A stretch of 64,000 nt of DNA from Algoriphagus kandeliae (GCF_004571135.1 NZ_SPSB01000001.1:868001-932000); one strand, 5' to 3'. Numbered from the stretch's first letter, positions 17,619 through 27,334 are shown. The notes: generated by a model not told the origin, from the sequence alone. Translations and numbers: made by a program.

Positions 17619-18125
17619 TCAAAAATACTTCCTATCTAAAATCTCTTTCAGAACAATCGCCTGTTTTACAGAGCTCTTATTTTTCAGTAATTGAGCATAA
17701 GGATTTGCTTTTGATTTTGAAGCATATTGATCAAATCGCTCGACCTCAGTCTTGGGAATATCAGGAATACCTTCTGAAGTTTTGACCTTTTTCGGATCTA
17801 TATTTTCAAATGCCCCTTTGTAATATTGAATCTCGTCGTCATTTTCCTCTAAGGGCTTGTAAACAGTCCGTTCTGCTTTTTGAGATCTGACTGGTTCAAA
17901 TTGAGGTTTTGGCTTTGGTTTTTCGATTGTTTTTGGAGTAGAAGTTCCCCTTTGAGCATCTCGGATTTCCCGCAATAAGTCTTCAAAAGTGACTCCCTTC
18001 TCAGGAGTAGGAATTCCTTCCTTAGGTGGGTTTTCTTGCTCTTCGGCTTTTTTATTCCCTTTGGTAACCTGATAAATAAAATATGCAATGATTGCGAGGA
18101 TGTAAATTATGTTTCCCAAATCCAT
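17619..18125 (-). CDS. Conserved hypothetical protein with N-terminal membrane anchor
   Basis: 168 residues. A membrane helix (about 4-20, NIIYILAIIAYFIYQV) is followed by a charged, proline- and lysine-rich tail containing TFEDLLREI and the C-terminal ILDRKYF. No enzymatic motif is visible. The layout fits a cytoplasmic-facing membrane adaptor. It stands alone between convergent and divergent neighbours. Function unknown. Confidence 0.75.
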   Translation of the reverse strand: MDLGNIIYILAIIAYFIYQVTKGNKKAEEQENPPKEGIPTPEKGVTFEDLLREIRDAQRGTSTPKTIEKPKPKPQFEPVRSQKAERTVYKPLEENDDEIQYYKGAFENIDPKKVKTSEGIPDIPKTEVERFDQYASKSKANPYAQLLKNKSSVKQAIVLKEILDRKYF

Positions 18126-18270
18126 GACTCAAGATAGTTTATTTTCTTATTTCCAATGCAAGCTCCCTATTTTTTCTCACCCTCTTAAATTTCAATTGAC
18201 AACAAGTCTTTCTGTAACCATATTTCCCAAAAAGCGTCTTATCTTCAGTTTCTAACCAAAAATTTACACT

Positions 18271-18591
18271 ATGCTAATTACTACAACCAATTCACTTGAA
18301 GGACACAAAATCGTAAGTTATCTGGGCATCGTTTCAGGTGAAACAATTATCGGAGCGAATGTTTTTAAGGATTTTTTCGCCAGTATTACTGATATCGTGG
18401 GTGGTAGATCTTCTGCTTATGAACGAGTACTACGAGAAGCAAAGGCAACAGCCATGACAGAAATGGAAATGCAAGCTCGAAGTTTTGGAGCCAATGCTAT
18501 TGTAGGTATTGATTTGGATTATGAAACCATTCGGGATGGTATGCTAATGGTGACAGCAAGTGGAACTGCGGTAAAAGTAGAAAAGCTATAA
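18271..18591 (+). CDS. YbjQ/UPF0145 family heavy-metal-binding domain protein
   Basis: 106 residues matching the UPF0145 (DUF74) layout: N-terminal strand with [19 protein letters not shown], then [20 protein letters not shown], the helix [15 protein letters not shown] and [11 protein letters not shown]. The family forms homopentamers; its role is not established despite the heavy-metal label. It is monocistronic, with a perfect terminator 12 nt after the stop. Confidence 0.9.
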   Translation: MLITTTNSLEGHKIVSYLGIVSGETIIGANVFKDFFASITDIVGGRSSAYERVLREAKATAMTEMEMQARSFGANAIVGIDLDYETIRDGMLMVTASGTAVKVEKL

Positions 18592-18603
18592 TGGATAAAA
18601 TTC

Positions 18604-18631
18604 AGGCTCCGAATTCGGAGCCTATTTTTTT
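18604..18631 (+). terminator. Rho-independent terminator after UPF0145 gene
   Basis: A perfect 20-bp palindrome (18604-18623, AGGCTCCG core) is followed by a run of about nine T. Confidence 0.85.
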
Positions 18632-18796
18632 TTGATATTCCTGAAATACGATTTCTTTAAGACAGATCTGTAACCTCAGGTCTTTAAATAAGCAGGAAGC
18701 AAATTCAAGGCTTAAAGGAGGCTTAACAGGTGGATTTTTCATTTTATACTTCCCTTAAATTTTGCTTTTTTCCAAAATCCCTAGATTTTTGGATTA

Positions 18797-19696
18797 ATGA
18801 CATCACCCCATGAACTGGACTCTGTCCGATTAAATTTCTCTCCTGACGACCTTCTCCTGCTGAACCTAGCTTTGGCATTGATCATGTACGGAGTGGCCTT
18901 GGATTTAAGAGTAAAGGACTTTAAGTATTTAGCAAAACACCCAAAGCCGTTTTTTTTAGGGGTATTGTCTCAATTTATTTTTCTTCCTCTTGTCACCTAT
19001 GCGCTAGTTTTAGTGATGAGTCCTCCTCCCTCTGTTGCCTTGGGTATGTTTTTGGTAGCTGCCTGTCCTGGGGGAAATGTATCTAATTTCTTATCGAATT
19101 TGGCAAAAGGAAATACCGCACTTTCCGTGAGCCTGACTGGTTTTTCGACAATGGCCTCCATGGTATTCACACCATTAAACTTTGCATTATGGGCCAGCTT
19201 TTATGCTCCGACTCAAGAGCTATTGCGAGAAATAAGCTTAGACTTTTATGAGGTCTTTATTACCGTCGTTTTGATTTTGGGAGTTCCCTTGTTACTTGGA
19301 ATACTTACTAGGTCATTAGCTCCAACATTTGCTGAAAAAGCAAAAAAAATATTGCAACCACTCAGCATCTTGATTTTTGCAGGTTTTGTTGTAGTCGCTT
19401 TCGCCGGAAACTTTGATTTATTTCTACAATACATTGCCCTGATTTTCGGATGGGTTCTGGCACATAATACGGTAGCACTAGGAACCGGACTTCTTACCGG
19501 GATTGTAGGAAAACTTCCTCTTCCTGATATTAAAACCTTAAGCATAGAAACTGGAATTCAAAATTCCGGCTTGGGGCTAGTTTTGATTTTTACTTATTTT
19601 GATGGCTTAGGTGGAATGGCCATTATCACTGCTCTTTGGGGAATTTGGCACTTAATTTCAGGAATGGGAATCGCAGTATTTTGGAGAAAATTCTGA
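18797..19696 (+). CDS. Bile acid:sodium symporter family (BASS) transporter
   Basis: 299 residues with about nine to ten membrane helices. BASS signatures are present: LALIMYGVALDLRVKDF in the first helices, AACPGGNVSNFLS in the crossover helix and SIETGIQNSGLGLVLI in the second crossover, which form the Na+ and substrate site. Members import organic acids such as bile acids, pyruvate or pantoate with sodium. Its TGA stop overlaps the ATG of the acyltransferase gene (TGATG at 19694-19698), so the two are translationally coupled. The substrate is unknown. Confidence 0.88.
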   Translation: MTSPHELDSVRLNFSPDDLLLLNLALALIMYGVALDLRVKDFKYLAKHPKPFFLGVLSQFIFLPLVTYALVLVMSPPPSVALGMFLVAACPGGNVSNFLSNLAKGNTALSVSLTGFSTMASMVFTPLNFALWASFYAPTQELLREISLDFYEVFITVVLILGVPLLLGILTRSLAPTFAEKAKKILQPLSILIFAGFVVVAFAGNFDLFLQYIALIFGWVLAHNTVALGTGLLTGIVGKLPLPDIKTLSIETGIQNSGLGLVLIFTYFDGLGGMAIITALWGIWHLISGMGIAVFWRKF

Positions 19697-20697
19697 TGAA
19701 AAACTTAATCAATGGCATTTTAAGAATTCTGGTAAAGATTGCTCTTCATCTTTTTTACCGAAAAGTCTATGTGTCAGGAAAAGAAAACATCCCAAAGAAT
19801 GTACCCATTATTCTCGTCGCCAATCATCAAAACGCCCTGATTGATCCTTTGCTTATTGCAACTCATACTAGGTTAAATCCTTGGTTTTTAACGCGCGCTT
19901 CAGTTTTTAAAAATTCCATAGTCGCCAAAATCCTTCACTTCATCCGAATGCTTCCGGTTTACAGAGTGAGAGATGGCTTTTCTACGATTACTCAAAACCA
20001 AAAGACGTTTGAGGCTACTTTTGATGTGCTAAAAAGAAATGGAACAGTAGTAATTTTTGCAGAAGGCAGCCATAGCCATAACCGAAACGTTCGCCCTTTG
20101 AGTAAGGGGTTTACCCGAATGGCTTTTGGTTTGAAAGATAAATATCCAGATCTGGAACCTATAATTTTACCAACTGCCTTAGAATTCAGTGCCCATAAAA
20201 ATTCCGGTTCTATCGTCAGAATAACTTTTGGAAACCCCATCCCCGTCGATATGCCTCCTGCTCAATCGGGACAATTGACCAAAAAAGTGGAGCGAACATT
20301 AAAGTCAATGGTGGTGGAAATTCCAGAGGAAAATTATTCTCAAAACCTTCAAAAATTACTGGATGCGGGAGTGGATGTGACGTCCAAAGAAGCTGTAGAT
20401 CGCTTTCTTGAAAAAGGAGAAGTAGAAGAAAAGATCGATACACCTTCTGCTCTTCCAAACAAGGTGATGAAGATCTTTCACTTTCCTTTGTATTGGATTT
20501 GGCTAGCCATCAAACCAAAGATCGAAGACCATGTTTTTTATTCAACCTTCAAGTTTTTAATCGGCTTTTTCCTAGCTCCAATCTGGTATTTCATTCTTTG
20601 GTTATCCGTATTAGAAAGTAGTTGGGGCTCTTGGGCTTTGACCTTTTTCATCATGGGAATCATCAGTCTATTTTGGAATAAAAATCCCCAAGAATAG
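19696..20697 (+). CDS. 1-acyl-sn-glycerol-3-phosphate acyltransferase family protein (PlsC-like)
   Basis: 333 residues from the ATG at 19696, which overlaps the stop of the BASS gene; the frame opens 60 nt earlier inside that gene. The acyltransferase box I is NHQNALID (NHx4D, catalytic His and Asp) near residue 48, and EGSHSHN stands for the FPEGTRS box III. Two C-terminal hydrophobic segments (about 270-325) are longer than in minimal PlsC and anchor it in the inner membrane. It should acylate lysophosphatidic acid or a related lipid. Overlap with the transporter suggests co-expression. Confidence 0.87.
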   Translation: MKNLINGILRILVKIALHLFYRKVYVSGKENIPKNVPIILVANHQNALIDPLLIATHTRLNPWFLTRASVFKNSIVAKILHFIRMLPVYRVRDGFSTITQNQKTFEATFDVLKRNGTVVIFAEGSHSHNRNVRPLSKGFTRMAFGLKDKYPDLEPIILPTALEFSAHKNSGSIVRITFGNPIPVDMPPAQSGQLTKKVERTLKSMVVEIPEENYSQNLQKLLDAGVDVTSKEAVDRFLEKGEVEEKIDTPSALPNKVMKIFHFPLYWIWLAIKPKIEDHVFYSTFKFLIGFFLAPIWYFILWLSVLESSWGSWALTFFIMGIISLFWNKNPQE

Positions 20698-20732
20698 AAA
20701 GTCTTCACCAAATATTATTTGGATAGAATCCT

Positions 20733-20740
20733 TAACTTTG
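20733..20740 (+). promoter_or_regulatory. Candidate -7 promoter box of hpd
   Basis: TAACTTTG fits the Bacteroidota TAnnTTTG box and lies 33 nt before the ATG at 20774. No good -33 TTTG is seen at the usual distance. It overlaps the upstream in-frame start at 20738, which supports the later start. Confidence 0.3.
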
Positions 20741-20773
20741 AGGAAACGAATAGAAACCCAAAATATAGAACTC

Positions 20774-21868
20774 ATGAGTGAAGATTTCCTACCTATCAAC
20801 GGTACAGACTACATTGAACTTTATGTAGGTAATGCCAAACAATCTGCACTGTTTTATCAATATGCTTTCGGATTTGAATTGATCGCCTATGCAGGCCCAG
20901 AAACGGGAGTTCGAGACAGAGCTTCTTATGTTTTGAAACAAGGAAAAATTCGATTGGTTCTTACTTCTCCAATGCAAGCCAACCATCCAATTGCTGAACA
21001 CATTCAGAAACATGGAGATGGAGTGAAAGTATTGGCGCTTTGGGTAGAAGATGCTGCGAAATCTTGGTATGAAACCACCTCAAGAGGTGCTGAATCTGCA
21101 GGAGAACCGACGGTCATTTCTGATAATAATGGAGAAGTGAAAGTTGCCTCTATCAAAACTTATGGAGACACCATTCACACCTTCGTCGAGCGCAAAAACT
21201 ATCATGGTGTTTTCCTTCCGGGATATGTTCCTCGTACGAGCACCTATCAATCCACTCCTATTGGTCTTAAGTATATTGACCACTGTGTAGGTAATGTGGA
21301 ACTTGGAGAAATGAATAAGTGGGTTGAATTCTATGAAAATGTCATGGGATTCAAGCTTTTGATCACCTTTGATGATCAGGATATCTCTACTGAATATTCG
21401 GCTTTGATGTCCAAGGTGGTTTCAAATGGAAATGGCTACATCAAATTCCCTATCAACGAACCTGCAGAAGGAAAGAAAAAGTCACAAATCGAAGAGTATT
21501 TGGACTTTTACAATGGAGCCGGAGTTCAGCACATGGCTATTGCCACTGATGACATCATTCATACTGTGAGTGAACTTCGCCGAAGAGGTGTTGAATTCTT
21601 GGAAGTGCCAGGAACATACTACGATGATTTATTTGAGCGTGTTGGTGAAATCGATGAAGATATTCAGCCATTGAAAGATTTGAATATTCTTGTGGATCGT
21701 GATGACGAAGGGTATTTGCTTCAAATCTTCACCAAACCACTTCAAGATAGACCGACTTTGTTTATCGAAATCATTCAGCGAAAAGGTGCAACATCTTTCG
21801 GAAAAGGTAATTTTAAGGCCCTTTTTGAGGCAATAGAAAGAGAGCAAGCTTTGAGGGGAAACCTTTAA
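20774..21868 (+). CDS. hpd: 4-hydroxyphenylpyruvate dioxygenase
   Basis: 364 residues from the ATG at 20774, which begins MSEDFLPINGTDYIE; the open frame extends to 20738 but that overlaps the promoter-like box. Two vicinal-oxygen-chelate domains are present. The Fe(II) facial triad is complete: His170 in KYIDHCVGN, His253 in GVQHMAIAT and Glu332 in LFIEIIQRKG. The enzyme turns 4-hydroxyphenylpyruvate into homogentisate in tyrosine breakdown. Homogentisate dioxygenase is not adjacent, so the pathway is split on this chromosome. Monocistronic, with a terminator after it. Confidence 0.97.
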   Translation: MSEDFLPINGTDYIELYVGNAKQSALFYQYAFGFELIAYAGPETGVRDRASYVLKQGKIRLVLTSPMQANHPIAEHIQKHGDGVKVLALWVEDAAKSWYETTSRGAESAGEPTVISDNNGEVKVASIKTYGDTIHTFVERKNYHGVFLPGYVPRTSTYQSTPIGLKYIDHCVGNVELGEMNKWVEFYENVMGFKLLITFDDQDISTEYSALMSKVVSNGNGYIKFPINEPAEGKKKSQIEEYLDFYNGAGVQHMAIATDDIIHTVSELRRRGVEFLEVPGTYYDDLFERVGEIDEDIQPLKDLNILVDRDDEGYLLQIFTKPLQDRPTLFIEIIQRKGATSFGKGNFKALFEAIEREQALRGNL

Positions 21869-21890
21869 AATAGATTATAGTTTTTCATGG

Positions 21891-21919
21891 AAAGCTGTCC
21901 AATTGGGCAGCTTTTTTTA
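21891..21919 (+). terminator. Rho-independent terminator after hpd
   Basis: AAAGCTGTCC pairs with GGGCAGCTTT around a 4-nt loop (one G-T pair), followed by T residues. Confidence 0.75.
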
Positions 21920-21964
21920 TTTGAATTAAATGGCTTAAGTTGTTTTATTCAAACATAAAATCTC

Positions 21965-22549
21965 ATGAAAAATTTTCTGGCTCAAACCCTCAAGGGAGGA
22001 ATATTCTTTCTACTTCCCTTAGTGCTCGTAATTATTTTAATCGAAAAGCTTTTTCAAATCCTGAAGCCAATCAGTATTAAAATTGGGGAGGCTTTTCAGA
22101 TTGAAACCTCTGTATTTGATGCTCCATATTACCTTACAATCTTGTTAATTCTCCTGCTTTGCTTTCTCGGAGGTACATTTTCTAGATTCGGAATAGGAAA
22201 AAGAATTGTGTCTTGGGTAGAGCACAATATTTTGACTTTATTCCCTGGCTATCAATTGATTAAAAACACCTATGAGTCTAAGCTAGGATTAGATCAAAGT
22301 GAAAATTTTCCTGTGGTATTAGCTCCAATAGATGGCTGGATGTTTGCCTTTCTCATGGAAGAATTGGATGAAAATCATGCCTTGGTTTTTGTACCATCCT
22401 CTCCCGATAGTTGGAGTGGAAACATGGTGATTTTTGAAAAATCAAAGCTTAGAAAAACGAGCCTCCAAAAAGCTGATTTGATTAAAATAAACCGCAAACT
22501 GGGTATTGAATCACTTCAGGTATTAAAAGGTAAAATTGACCTCAGCTGA
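21965..22549 (+). CDS. DUF502 family membrane protein
   Basis: 194 residues. Two membrane helices (about 10-32 and 55-75) precede a soluble domain with GWMFAFLMEE and VFVPSSPDSWSGNMVIF, the usual DUF502 pattern. Function of the family is unknown; members are common in Bacteroidota and plants. It lies alone between hpd and a convergent hypothetical gene with no terminator between the two stops (36 nt). Confidence 0.82.
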   Translation: MKNFLAQTLKGGIFFLLPLVLVIILIEKLFQILKPISIKIGEAFQIETSVFDAPYYLTILLILLLCFLGGTFSRFGIGKRIVSWVEHNILTLFPGYQLIKNTYESKLGLDQSENFPVVLAPIDGWMFAFLMEELDENHALVFVPSSPDSWSGNMVIFEKSKLRKTSLQKADLIKINRKLGIESLQVLKGKIDLS

Positions 22550-22585
22550 AGGTTTTATAAAAACGGTGAATGGAAAGTCTGATAA

Positions 22586-23341
22586 TTAGTTAAAATCAAA
22601 CCACAAGATCAAGGAAGATTTTTCAGAAAAATCAGGAATCTTTTGAGACTGAAGATTGGGGGATTCTTCAGAAAGATTGGAAGACTGATCCATTACTTTT
22701 CTTTCAAATTTCATGGAGGCTAAATCCGAATCTTCCATTACAAGACCAACCGGCTTGGATTCAGGGGTAACTTTTAGCTCAACGGACTCAAACTCGAAAA
22801 CAACATAATCAATATCATTGCTTTGAATTGGTAATTCAACCTCTGATTCGACTTGAGGATAGGCCAATACTTTTTCGGTTTGCTCTTCACCAATCCACCG
22901 CAACCGAGTAAGTTGGGATTTAGCAAATTCAAATGATAATTCGGAAGAATCACTATTTTCCTTTACTAAAGTTTCCATTTTCAACCTTCCCGAACCATAA
23001 ATAGTCCACACCTGGTGTTTTCCATGATTAGAGGTAAAAATCTGAACGTCTCCATTTTTGAGTCTTTTCCATGCTGCACTTCCAACTTCAGATAGTTTTT
23101 CTTGAGAAAAGTAAATTACATCCATTCCAATTTTCACTTTCTCCAAAATCCCACCCGATTTTGAAAAAACATAAAGATGTTCATTTGCTCGGACCTGAAT
23201 ATCTATTGTTGATTCCCGAATAATCACTGAGGAATAAGTTTCCTCAATTGATGTGATAGACTTATTTTCTGAAAATCCAGGTTGGAATGGTAGAAAACAA
23301 ATCACAATAGAACTGAGGATTCGAAAGAAAAAAGCTAGCAT
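22586..23341 (-). CDS. Hypothetical exported beta-rich protein
   Basis: 251 residues from the ATG complementary to 23339-23341. This start gives a clean signal sequence (MLAFFFRILSSIVICFLPF); the frame extends to 23416 but would bury that signal, and a promoter-like box lies between the two. The mature part is rich in Glu, Ser and Val in alternating strand-like patterns, with no recognised motif. It faces the phosphohexomutase gene across a divergent gap. No family is recognised. Confidence 0.65.
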   Translation of the reverse strand: MLAFFFRILSSIVICFLPFQPGFSENKSITSIEETYSSVIIRESTIDIQVRANEHLYVFSKSGGILEKVKIGMDVIYFSQEKLSEVGSAAWKRLKNGDVQIFTSNHGKHQVWTIYGSGRLKMETLVKENSDSSELSFEFAKSQLTRLRWIGEEQTEKVLAYPQVESEVELPIQSNDIDYVVFEFESVELKVTPESKPVGLVMEDSDLASMKFERKVMDQSSNLSEESPNLQSQKIPDFSEKSSLILWFDFN

Positions 23342-23361
23342 AAACTCAAGGGGATTGAATT

Positions 23362-23369
23362 CAAATTTA
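23362..23369 (-). promoter_or_regulatory. Candidate -7 promoter box for the exported protein
   Basis: On the minus strand the sequence reads TAAATTTG, matching TAnnTTTG, 20 nt upstream of the ATG at 23341. It supports that start over 23416. No -33 element at the normal spacing. Confidence 0.3.
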
Positions 23370-23504
23370 CTTAAATATCCCGAAGGAAGGAAAATATGCA
23401 AGGAGAATGAAAACATGAGAAATTTTTAAGGGATTCATTTTCCATTTTAGCCTTACATTTTTCACTTTTTATATAAATTAGATATCTAAATAATTTTTGA
23501 ACCA

Positions 23505-25235
23505 ATGAGCGAAATAGACCCAAAAATCATGGTGCGAGCCCAAGCCTGGCTCGAAGGAAATGTAGATGAAAATACCAAAAAGGCCATCCAAAAACTGATC
23601 AATGAAAACCCAACTGAATTAGTGGATTCATTTTATCAAGACTTGGAATTTGGAACTGGCGGCCTGAGAGGCCTCATGGGTGTTGGTACTAACCGAATGA
23701 ACATCTACACAGTGGGAATGGCCACACAAGGCTTAGCTAACTACTTACATCAATGCTTTCCAAAGCAAGAAATATCTGTAGCAATCACTCACGATAGTCG
23801 AAATAATAACTCCTTGTTTGCTAAAACAACGGCAGATGTATTAACAGCAAATGGGATTAAGGTTTACTATTTCCGTGAAATGCGACCTACCCCCATGCTT
23901 TCTTTTGCAGTGAGGCATTTTGGGTGCAAAAGTGGCGTGATGATTACCGCGTCTCACAATCCAAAAGAATACAATGGTTATAAAGCCTATTGGGAAGATG
24001 GAGCCCAAGTTGTAGCACCTCATGATAAAAACATCATTGCTGAGGTAAAAAAGATTACATCTTTTGATTTGGTTAATTGGAATAAAAATGATGATCTGAT
24101 CGAATATATCGAAGCTGACTTTGATCAAATCTACTTGGATCAAGTGAAAGGCCTTAGCCTGGAACCCGAAGCAATTCAGGCTCAAAAAGACATGTCCATC
24201 GTATTCTCACCAATTCATGGAGCTTCCGGGAAAATGGTTCCTGCAGCTTTACAGACATTTGGCTTCGAAAACATTCATGTAGTCAAAGAACAGGCTGAGC
24301 CAGACGGCAACTTCCCAACTGTCATTTATCCAAATCCCGAAGAAGCAGAAGCTTTATCCATGTCCATTGAGTTGGGTAAAAAAGTAAATGCAGATTTGAT
24401 TTTGGCTTGTGACCCTGATGGGGATCGTTACGCTGCGGTTGTACCAAATGAATCAGGAGAATTTGAATTATTAAATGGAAACCAAACGGGTACGCTTCTC
24501 TCCTATTATTTGCTGAGCAAATGGAAAGAAGCTGGAAAATTGGATGGCCACCAATTTATGGTCAATACCATCGTTACCACAGAGCTGATCAATCGAATCG
24601 CAGAAGGATTTGATGTGCAATGCTTTAACGTATTAACTGGATTTAAAAACATCGCCGCCATCATTCGGGACTTGGAAGGAAAAGAGAAGTTCATCGGAGG
24701 AGGAGAAGAATCTTATGGATATCTCGTGGGAGATTTTGTGCGGGACAAAGATGGTGTCAGTGCTTGTGCGATGGTAGCTGAGGTAGTAGCCTACTACAAA
24801 ACGCAAGGAAAATCAGTCTTTGATGTATTGGCAGAAATCTATCATCAATTCGGATTCTACAAAGAATCTTTGATTTCCATCACCAAAAAAGGAAAAGATG
24901 GAGCCGAGCAAATACAGGCCTTGATGATGGACTTTCGACAGAATCCTCCAAAATCCATGAATGGAATACCAGTAGAAAAAATCGTGGATGTGAAAGAAGG
25001 AACTATCTTGAATGTGAAAACTGGAGAAAAAGAAAGCCTGGGCTTGGAGCGTTCGAACGTAATGCAGTTTTATTTAGCTGATGGAAGCAAAATTTCCGCG
25101 AGACCTTCTGGTACAGAACCGAAGATCAAATATTATTTCTCCGTTCACGCACCATTAGAAAATGTAGGAGATTATCGAAAAGTAGAAGGCGAATTGATTA
25201 AACGCTTGGAAGATTTAAAGCGCTATTTCTCCTAA
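23505..25235 (+). CDS. Phospho-sugar mutase (phosphoglucomutase/phosphomannomutase)
   Basis: 576 residues, the usual length for the long alpha-D-phosphohexomutases. The four domains are marked by the phosphoserine loop MITASHNPKEYNGYK (Ser150), the Mg2+ loop DPDGDR (Asp303, 305, 307), the sugar-binding loop GGEESYGY and the phosphate-binding loop RPSGTEPK near the C-terminus. It interconverts hexose 1- and 6-phosphates, feeding nucleotide-sugar synthesis for wall and surface glycans. Monocistronic, with a terminator 21 nt after the stop. Confidence 0.95.
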   Translation: MSEIDPKIMVRAQAWLEGNVDENTKKAIQKLINENPTELVDSFYQDLEFGTGGLRGLMGVGTNRMNIYTVGMATQGLANYLHQCFPKQEISVAITHDSRNNNSLFAKTTADVLTANGIKVYYFREMRPTPMLSFAVRHFGCKSGVMITASHNPKEYNGYKAYWEDGAQVVAPHDKNIIAEVKKITSFDLVNWNKNDDLIEYIEADFDQIYLDQVKGLSLEPEAIQAQKDMSIVFSPIHGASGKMVPAALQTFGFENIHVVKEQAEPDGNFPTVIYPNPEEAEALSMSIELGKKVNADLILACDPDGDRYAAVVPNESGEFELLNGNQTGTLLSYYLLSKWKEAGKLDGHQFMVNTIVTTELINRIAEGFDVQCFNVLTGFKNIAAIIRDLEGKEKFIGGGEESYGYLVGDFVRDKDGVSACAMVAEVVAYYKTQGKSVFDVLAEIYHQFGFYKESLISITKKGKDGAEQIQALMMDFRQNPPKSMNGIPVEKIVDVKEGTILNVKTGEKESLGLERSNVMQFYLADGSKISARPSGTEPKIKYYFSVHAPLENVGDYRKVEGELIKRLEDLKRYFS

Positions 25236-25255
25236 ACTATTGAAATCTGAATAAG

Positions 25256-25286
25256 AAAAGGCAGCAATTCAAATGCTGCCTTTTTT
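25256..25286 (+). terminator. Terminator after phosphohexomutase
   Basis: AAAAGGCAGCA (25256-25266) pairs with TGCTGCCTTTT (25274-25284), followed by T. On the other strand the tail is weaker, so it may also help end the convergent gene. Confidence 0.82.
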
Positions 25287-25304
25287 AATTTGAATGAATT
25301 TCAA

Positions 25305-26252
25305 TCAACCTTCTTTACCCAGGTGAATCAAAGCCTCTCCTACATTTATAACAGGGAGATTATTAATCCCAATGACAAAACCATTAGAAGGAGATTTAAC
25401 CGGGACTTTTACCTGTCCATATGGATCGGATATCCGTGCTAATACCTGTCCCTTTTTCACATAATCGCCCAATTGAATAGAGGAGTTGAAAATTCCTGAT
25501 GCTCTCGCTCTTATCCAACTAGATTCTTTTAGAATTATACTAGCCCTTTTTTCAGGGGCATTTTCTATCATTCCAAAATGTTGTAGTATCCGCTTAATTC
25601 CTGCCACACCCTCCTCTATCGCTTGATCATCTAAGCGCATAGATTCCCCTCCTTCAAAAACCAATACATGCTTTCCTGCAGCTTGAGCGGCTTTTCGAAA
25701 AGACTTATCAATTACTTTAGAATTGACGATATAAAAGGTGCCGAATACCTCTGCAAGCTCTCTGGATTTTTTATCCTTAAAATCCACCCGAATTTGAGGT
25801 TGATTACTAAGCATTCTTCCGCCTGTATGGAAATCAATCCCATAATCGATCTGCGGAATAATCTCTTCATTTAAAATGTGTGCGATTTGACCGGCTAGAG
25901 ATCCCTTTTTGCTTCCAGGAAAGCTTCGATTGAGGTCTCGGCCGTCTGGAAATGTTCGGCTATTTGACAAAAAACCATAAATATTGACCAAGGGAATGAT
26001 AATAACAGTACCCTTTTGGAGATCCAGCCCTGAATCTATCTCCTCCAAAATCCTTCGAGCTGTAACTATACCGTTGATTTCGTCACCATGAACTCCCCCG
26101 CAAACTAAGATAACTGGACCATCCTCTTTTGAGGATCGAATAAAAATAGGTAGATCGATGAGGGTGTGACTGGGAAGCTTCGCAATGGGTAATTCAATAT
26201 TTACTTTCTGGCCAGGCCTGATTTTGGTACCATTAATGTTTATTTCCCGCAT
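25305..26252 (-). CDS. Succinylglutamate desuccinylase/aspartoacylase (AstE/AspA) family zinc deacylase
   Basis: 315 residues. The M14-like zinc site is present: His55 and Glu58 in GGVHGDE, His142 in GIDFHTGG and Arg-Asn in RDLNRSFPG. The C-terminus (about 235-315) has a biotinyl/lipoyl-like beta fold with SGFVIGINNLPVINVGEA, as in this subfamily. The family removes acyl groups from amino acids; the substrate here is unknown. In many relatives a rimK-like ligase is adjacent, but none is here. It is divergent from murB with a 68-bp gap. Confidence 0.87.
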   Translation of the reverse strand: MREININGTKIRPGQKVNIELPIAKLPSHTLIDLPIFIRSSKEDGPVILVCGGVHGDEINGIVTARRILEEIDSGLDLQKGTVIIIPLVNIYGFLSNSRTFPDGRDLNRSFPGSKKGSLAGQIAHILNEEIIPQIDYGIDFHTGGRMLSNQPQIRVDFKDKKSRELAEVFGTFYIVNSKVIDKSFRKAAQAAGKHVLVFEGGESMRLDDQAIEEGVAGIKRILQHFGMIENAPEKRASIILKESSWIRARASGIFNSSIQLGDYVKKGQVLARISDPYGQVKVPVKSPSNGFVIGINNLPVINVGEALIHLGKEG

Positions 26253-26320
26253 AGCTCGATAAGCCTAAAATTTCAATTTCTTCCAAAACTTCTTTCCTTT
26301 GCAGTGCAGCAAAGTAGCCT

Positions 26321-27334
26321 ATGAATATACAAGAAAACATTTCTCTAAAGCCCTATAATTCCTTTGGCTTAGACAAGAAAGCTAGATTTTTTACTGCTGT
26401 TGAATCCATTGATGATTTGCGTGAAGCTTTGGAATTTGCTAACCGAAAAAAAATTTCGGTTATCATACTTGGAGGTGGAAGCAATATCCTTCTCACAAAA
26501 GATCTGGAAGCCTTGGTAATTAAGATAGATCTGAAAGGAATCCATGTTTTAGAAGAGAATGATGAATCGCTTTTGGTCGAAGTCGGTGCAGGGGAAGTTT
26601 GGCATGAGTGGGTGCAATACGCTATCAAAAATAACTGGGCTGGATTGGAAAATCTTTCTTTAATCCCTGGTACCGTAGGTGCTTCCCCTATGCAAAATAT
26701 CGGCGCTTATGGAGTCGAAGTTCAAGACGTCTTCCACAGCCTGAAAGCCTTCAATAGAAATACGCTTTCAGTTGAAATTTTTACTGCAGAACAATGTGAA
26801 TTTGGATATCGAGAAAGCGTTTTTAAGCACAAACTGAAAGATCAATACGTGATTTGTTCTGTAACTTTCAAACTTTCAAAAGAACCCATTTTTCAAACGG
26901 AATACGGTGCAATACGTGAAACTTTGAAAGAAATGAACGTTACTGAAACTACAATCCAAGCAATTTCAGAAGCTGTAGTGAAAATCAGACAATCCAAACT
27001 TCCGGACCCAAAAGTGATAGGAAATGCAGGTTCGTTTTTTAAAAATCCTACTGTAGATTTTGAGGTTTATGAAGAGATCAAGAAATCATATCCTTCTGTT
27101 CCAGGCTATCCCCAAGAGCAGGGAATAAAAATACCTGCGGGTTGGTTGATCGAACAAGCCGGATGGAAAGGATTCAAAAAAGGACAAATTGGAGTTCATG
27201 ATAAACAGGCCCTCGTTTTGGTAAACTTTGGTGAAGGGGATGGAAAAGAAATCGCTCAACTAGCTTCTGAAATTCAAAAATCGGTTCAAGAAAAGTTTGG
27301 AATCCAACTTACCCCCGAAGTCAACTTTCTCTAA
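26321..27334 (+). CDS. murB: UDP-N-acetylenolpyruvoylglucosamine reductase
   Basis: 337 residues. FAD domain with ILGGGSNILLT (about 47-57) and the pyrophosphate-contact region SLIPGTVGASPMQNIGAYG; catalytic Ser in GNAGSFFKNP and the C-terminal Glu in TPEVNFL (332). The RESVFKHKL motif marks the type I (E. coli-like) form. It reduces UDP-GlcNAc-enolpyruvate to UDP-MurNAc, the second committed step of peptidoglycan synthesis, in the cytoplasm. Its stop overlaps the stop region of the convergent deaminase gene by 4 nt. Confidence 0.97.
   Translation: MNIQENISLKPYNSFGLDKKARFFTAVESIDDLREALEFANRKKISVIILGGGSNILLTKDLEALVIKIDLKGIHVLEENDESLLVEVGAGEVWHEWVQYAIKNNWAGLENLSLIPGTVGASPMQNIGAYGVEVQDVFHSLKAFNRNTLSVEIFTAEQCEFGYRESVFKHKLKDQYVICSVTFKLSKEPIFQTEYGAIRETLKEMNVTETTIQAISEAVVKIRQSKLPDPKVIGNAGSFFKNPTVDFEVYEEIKKSYPSVPGYPQEQGIKIPAGWLIEQAGWKGFKKGQIGVHDKQALVLVNFGEGDGKEIAQLASEIQKSVQEKFGIQLTPEVNFL

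Noticed and set aside
18660..18730. Imperfect repeats before the BASS gene (AGGCTTAA twice, TTTAAGAC/GTCTTTAAA)
   Set aside because: One-base mismatch and short units; not enough to call an operator.
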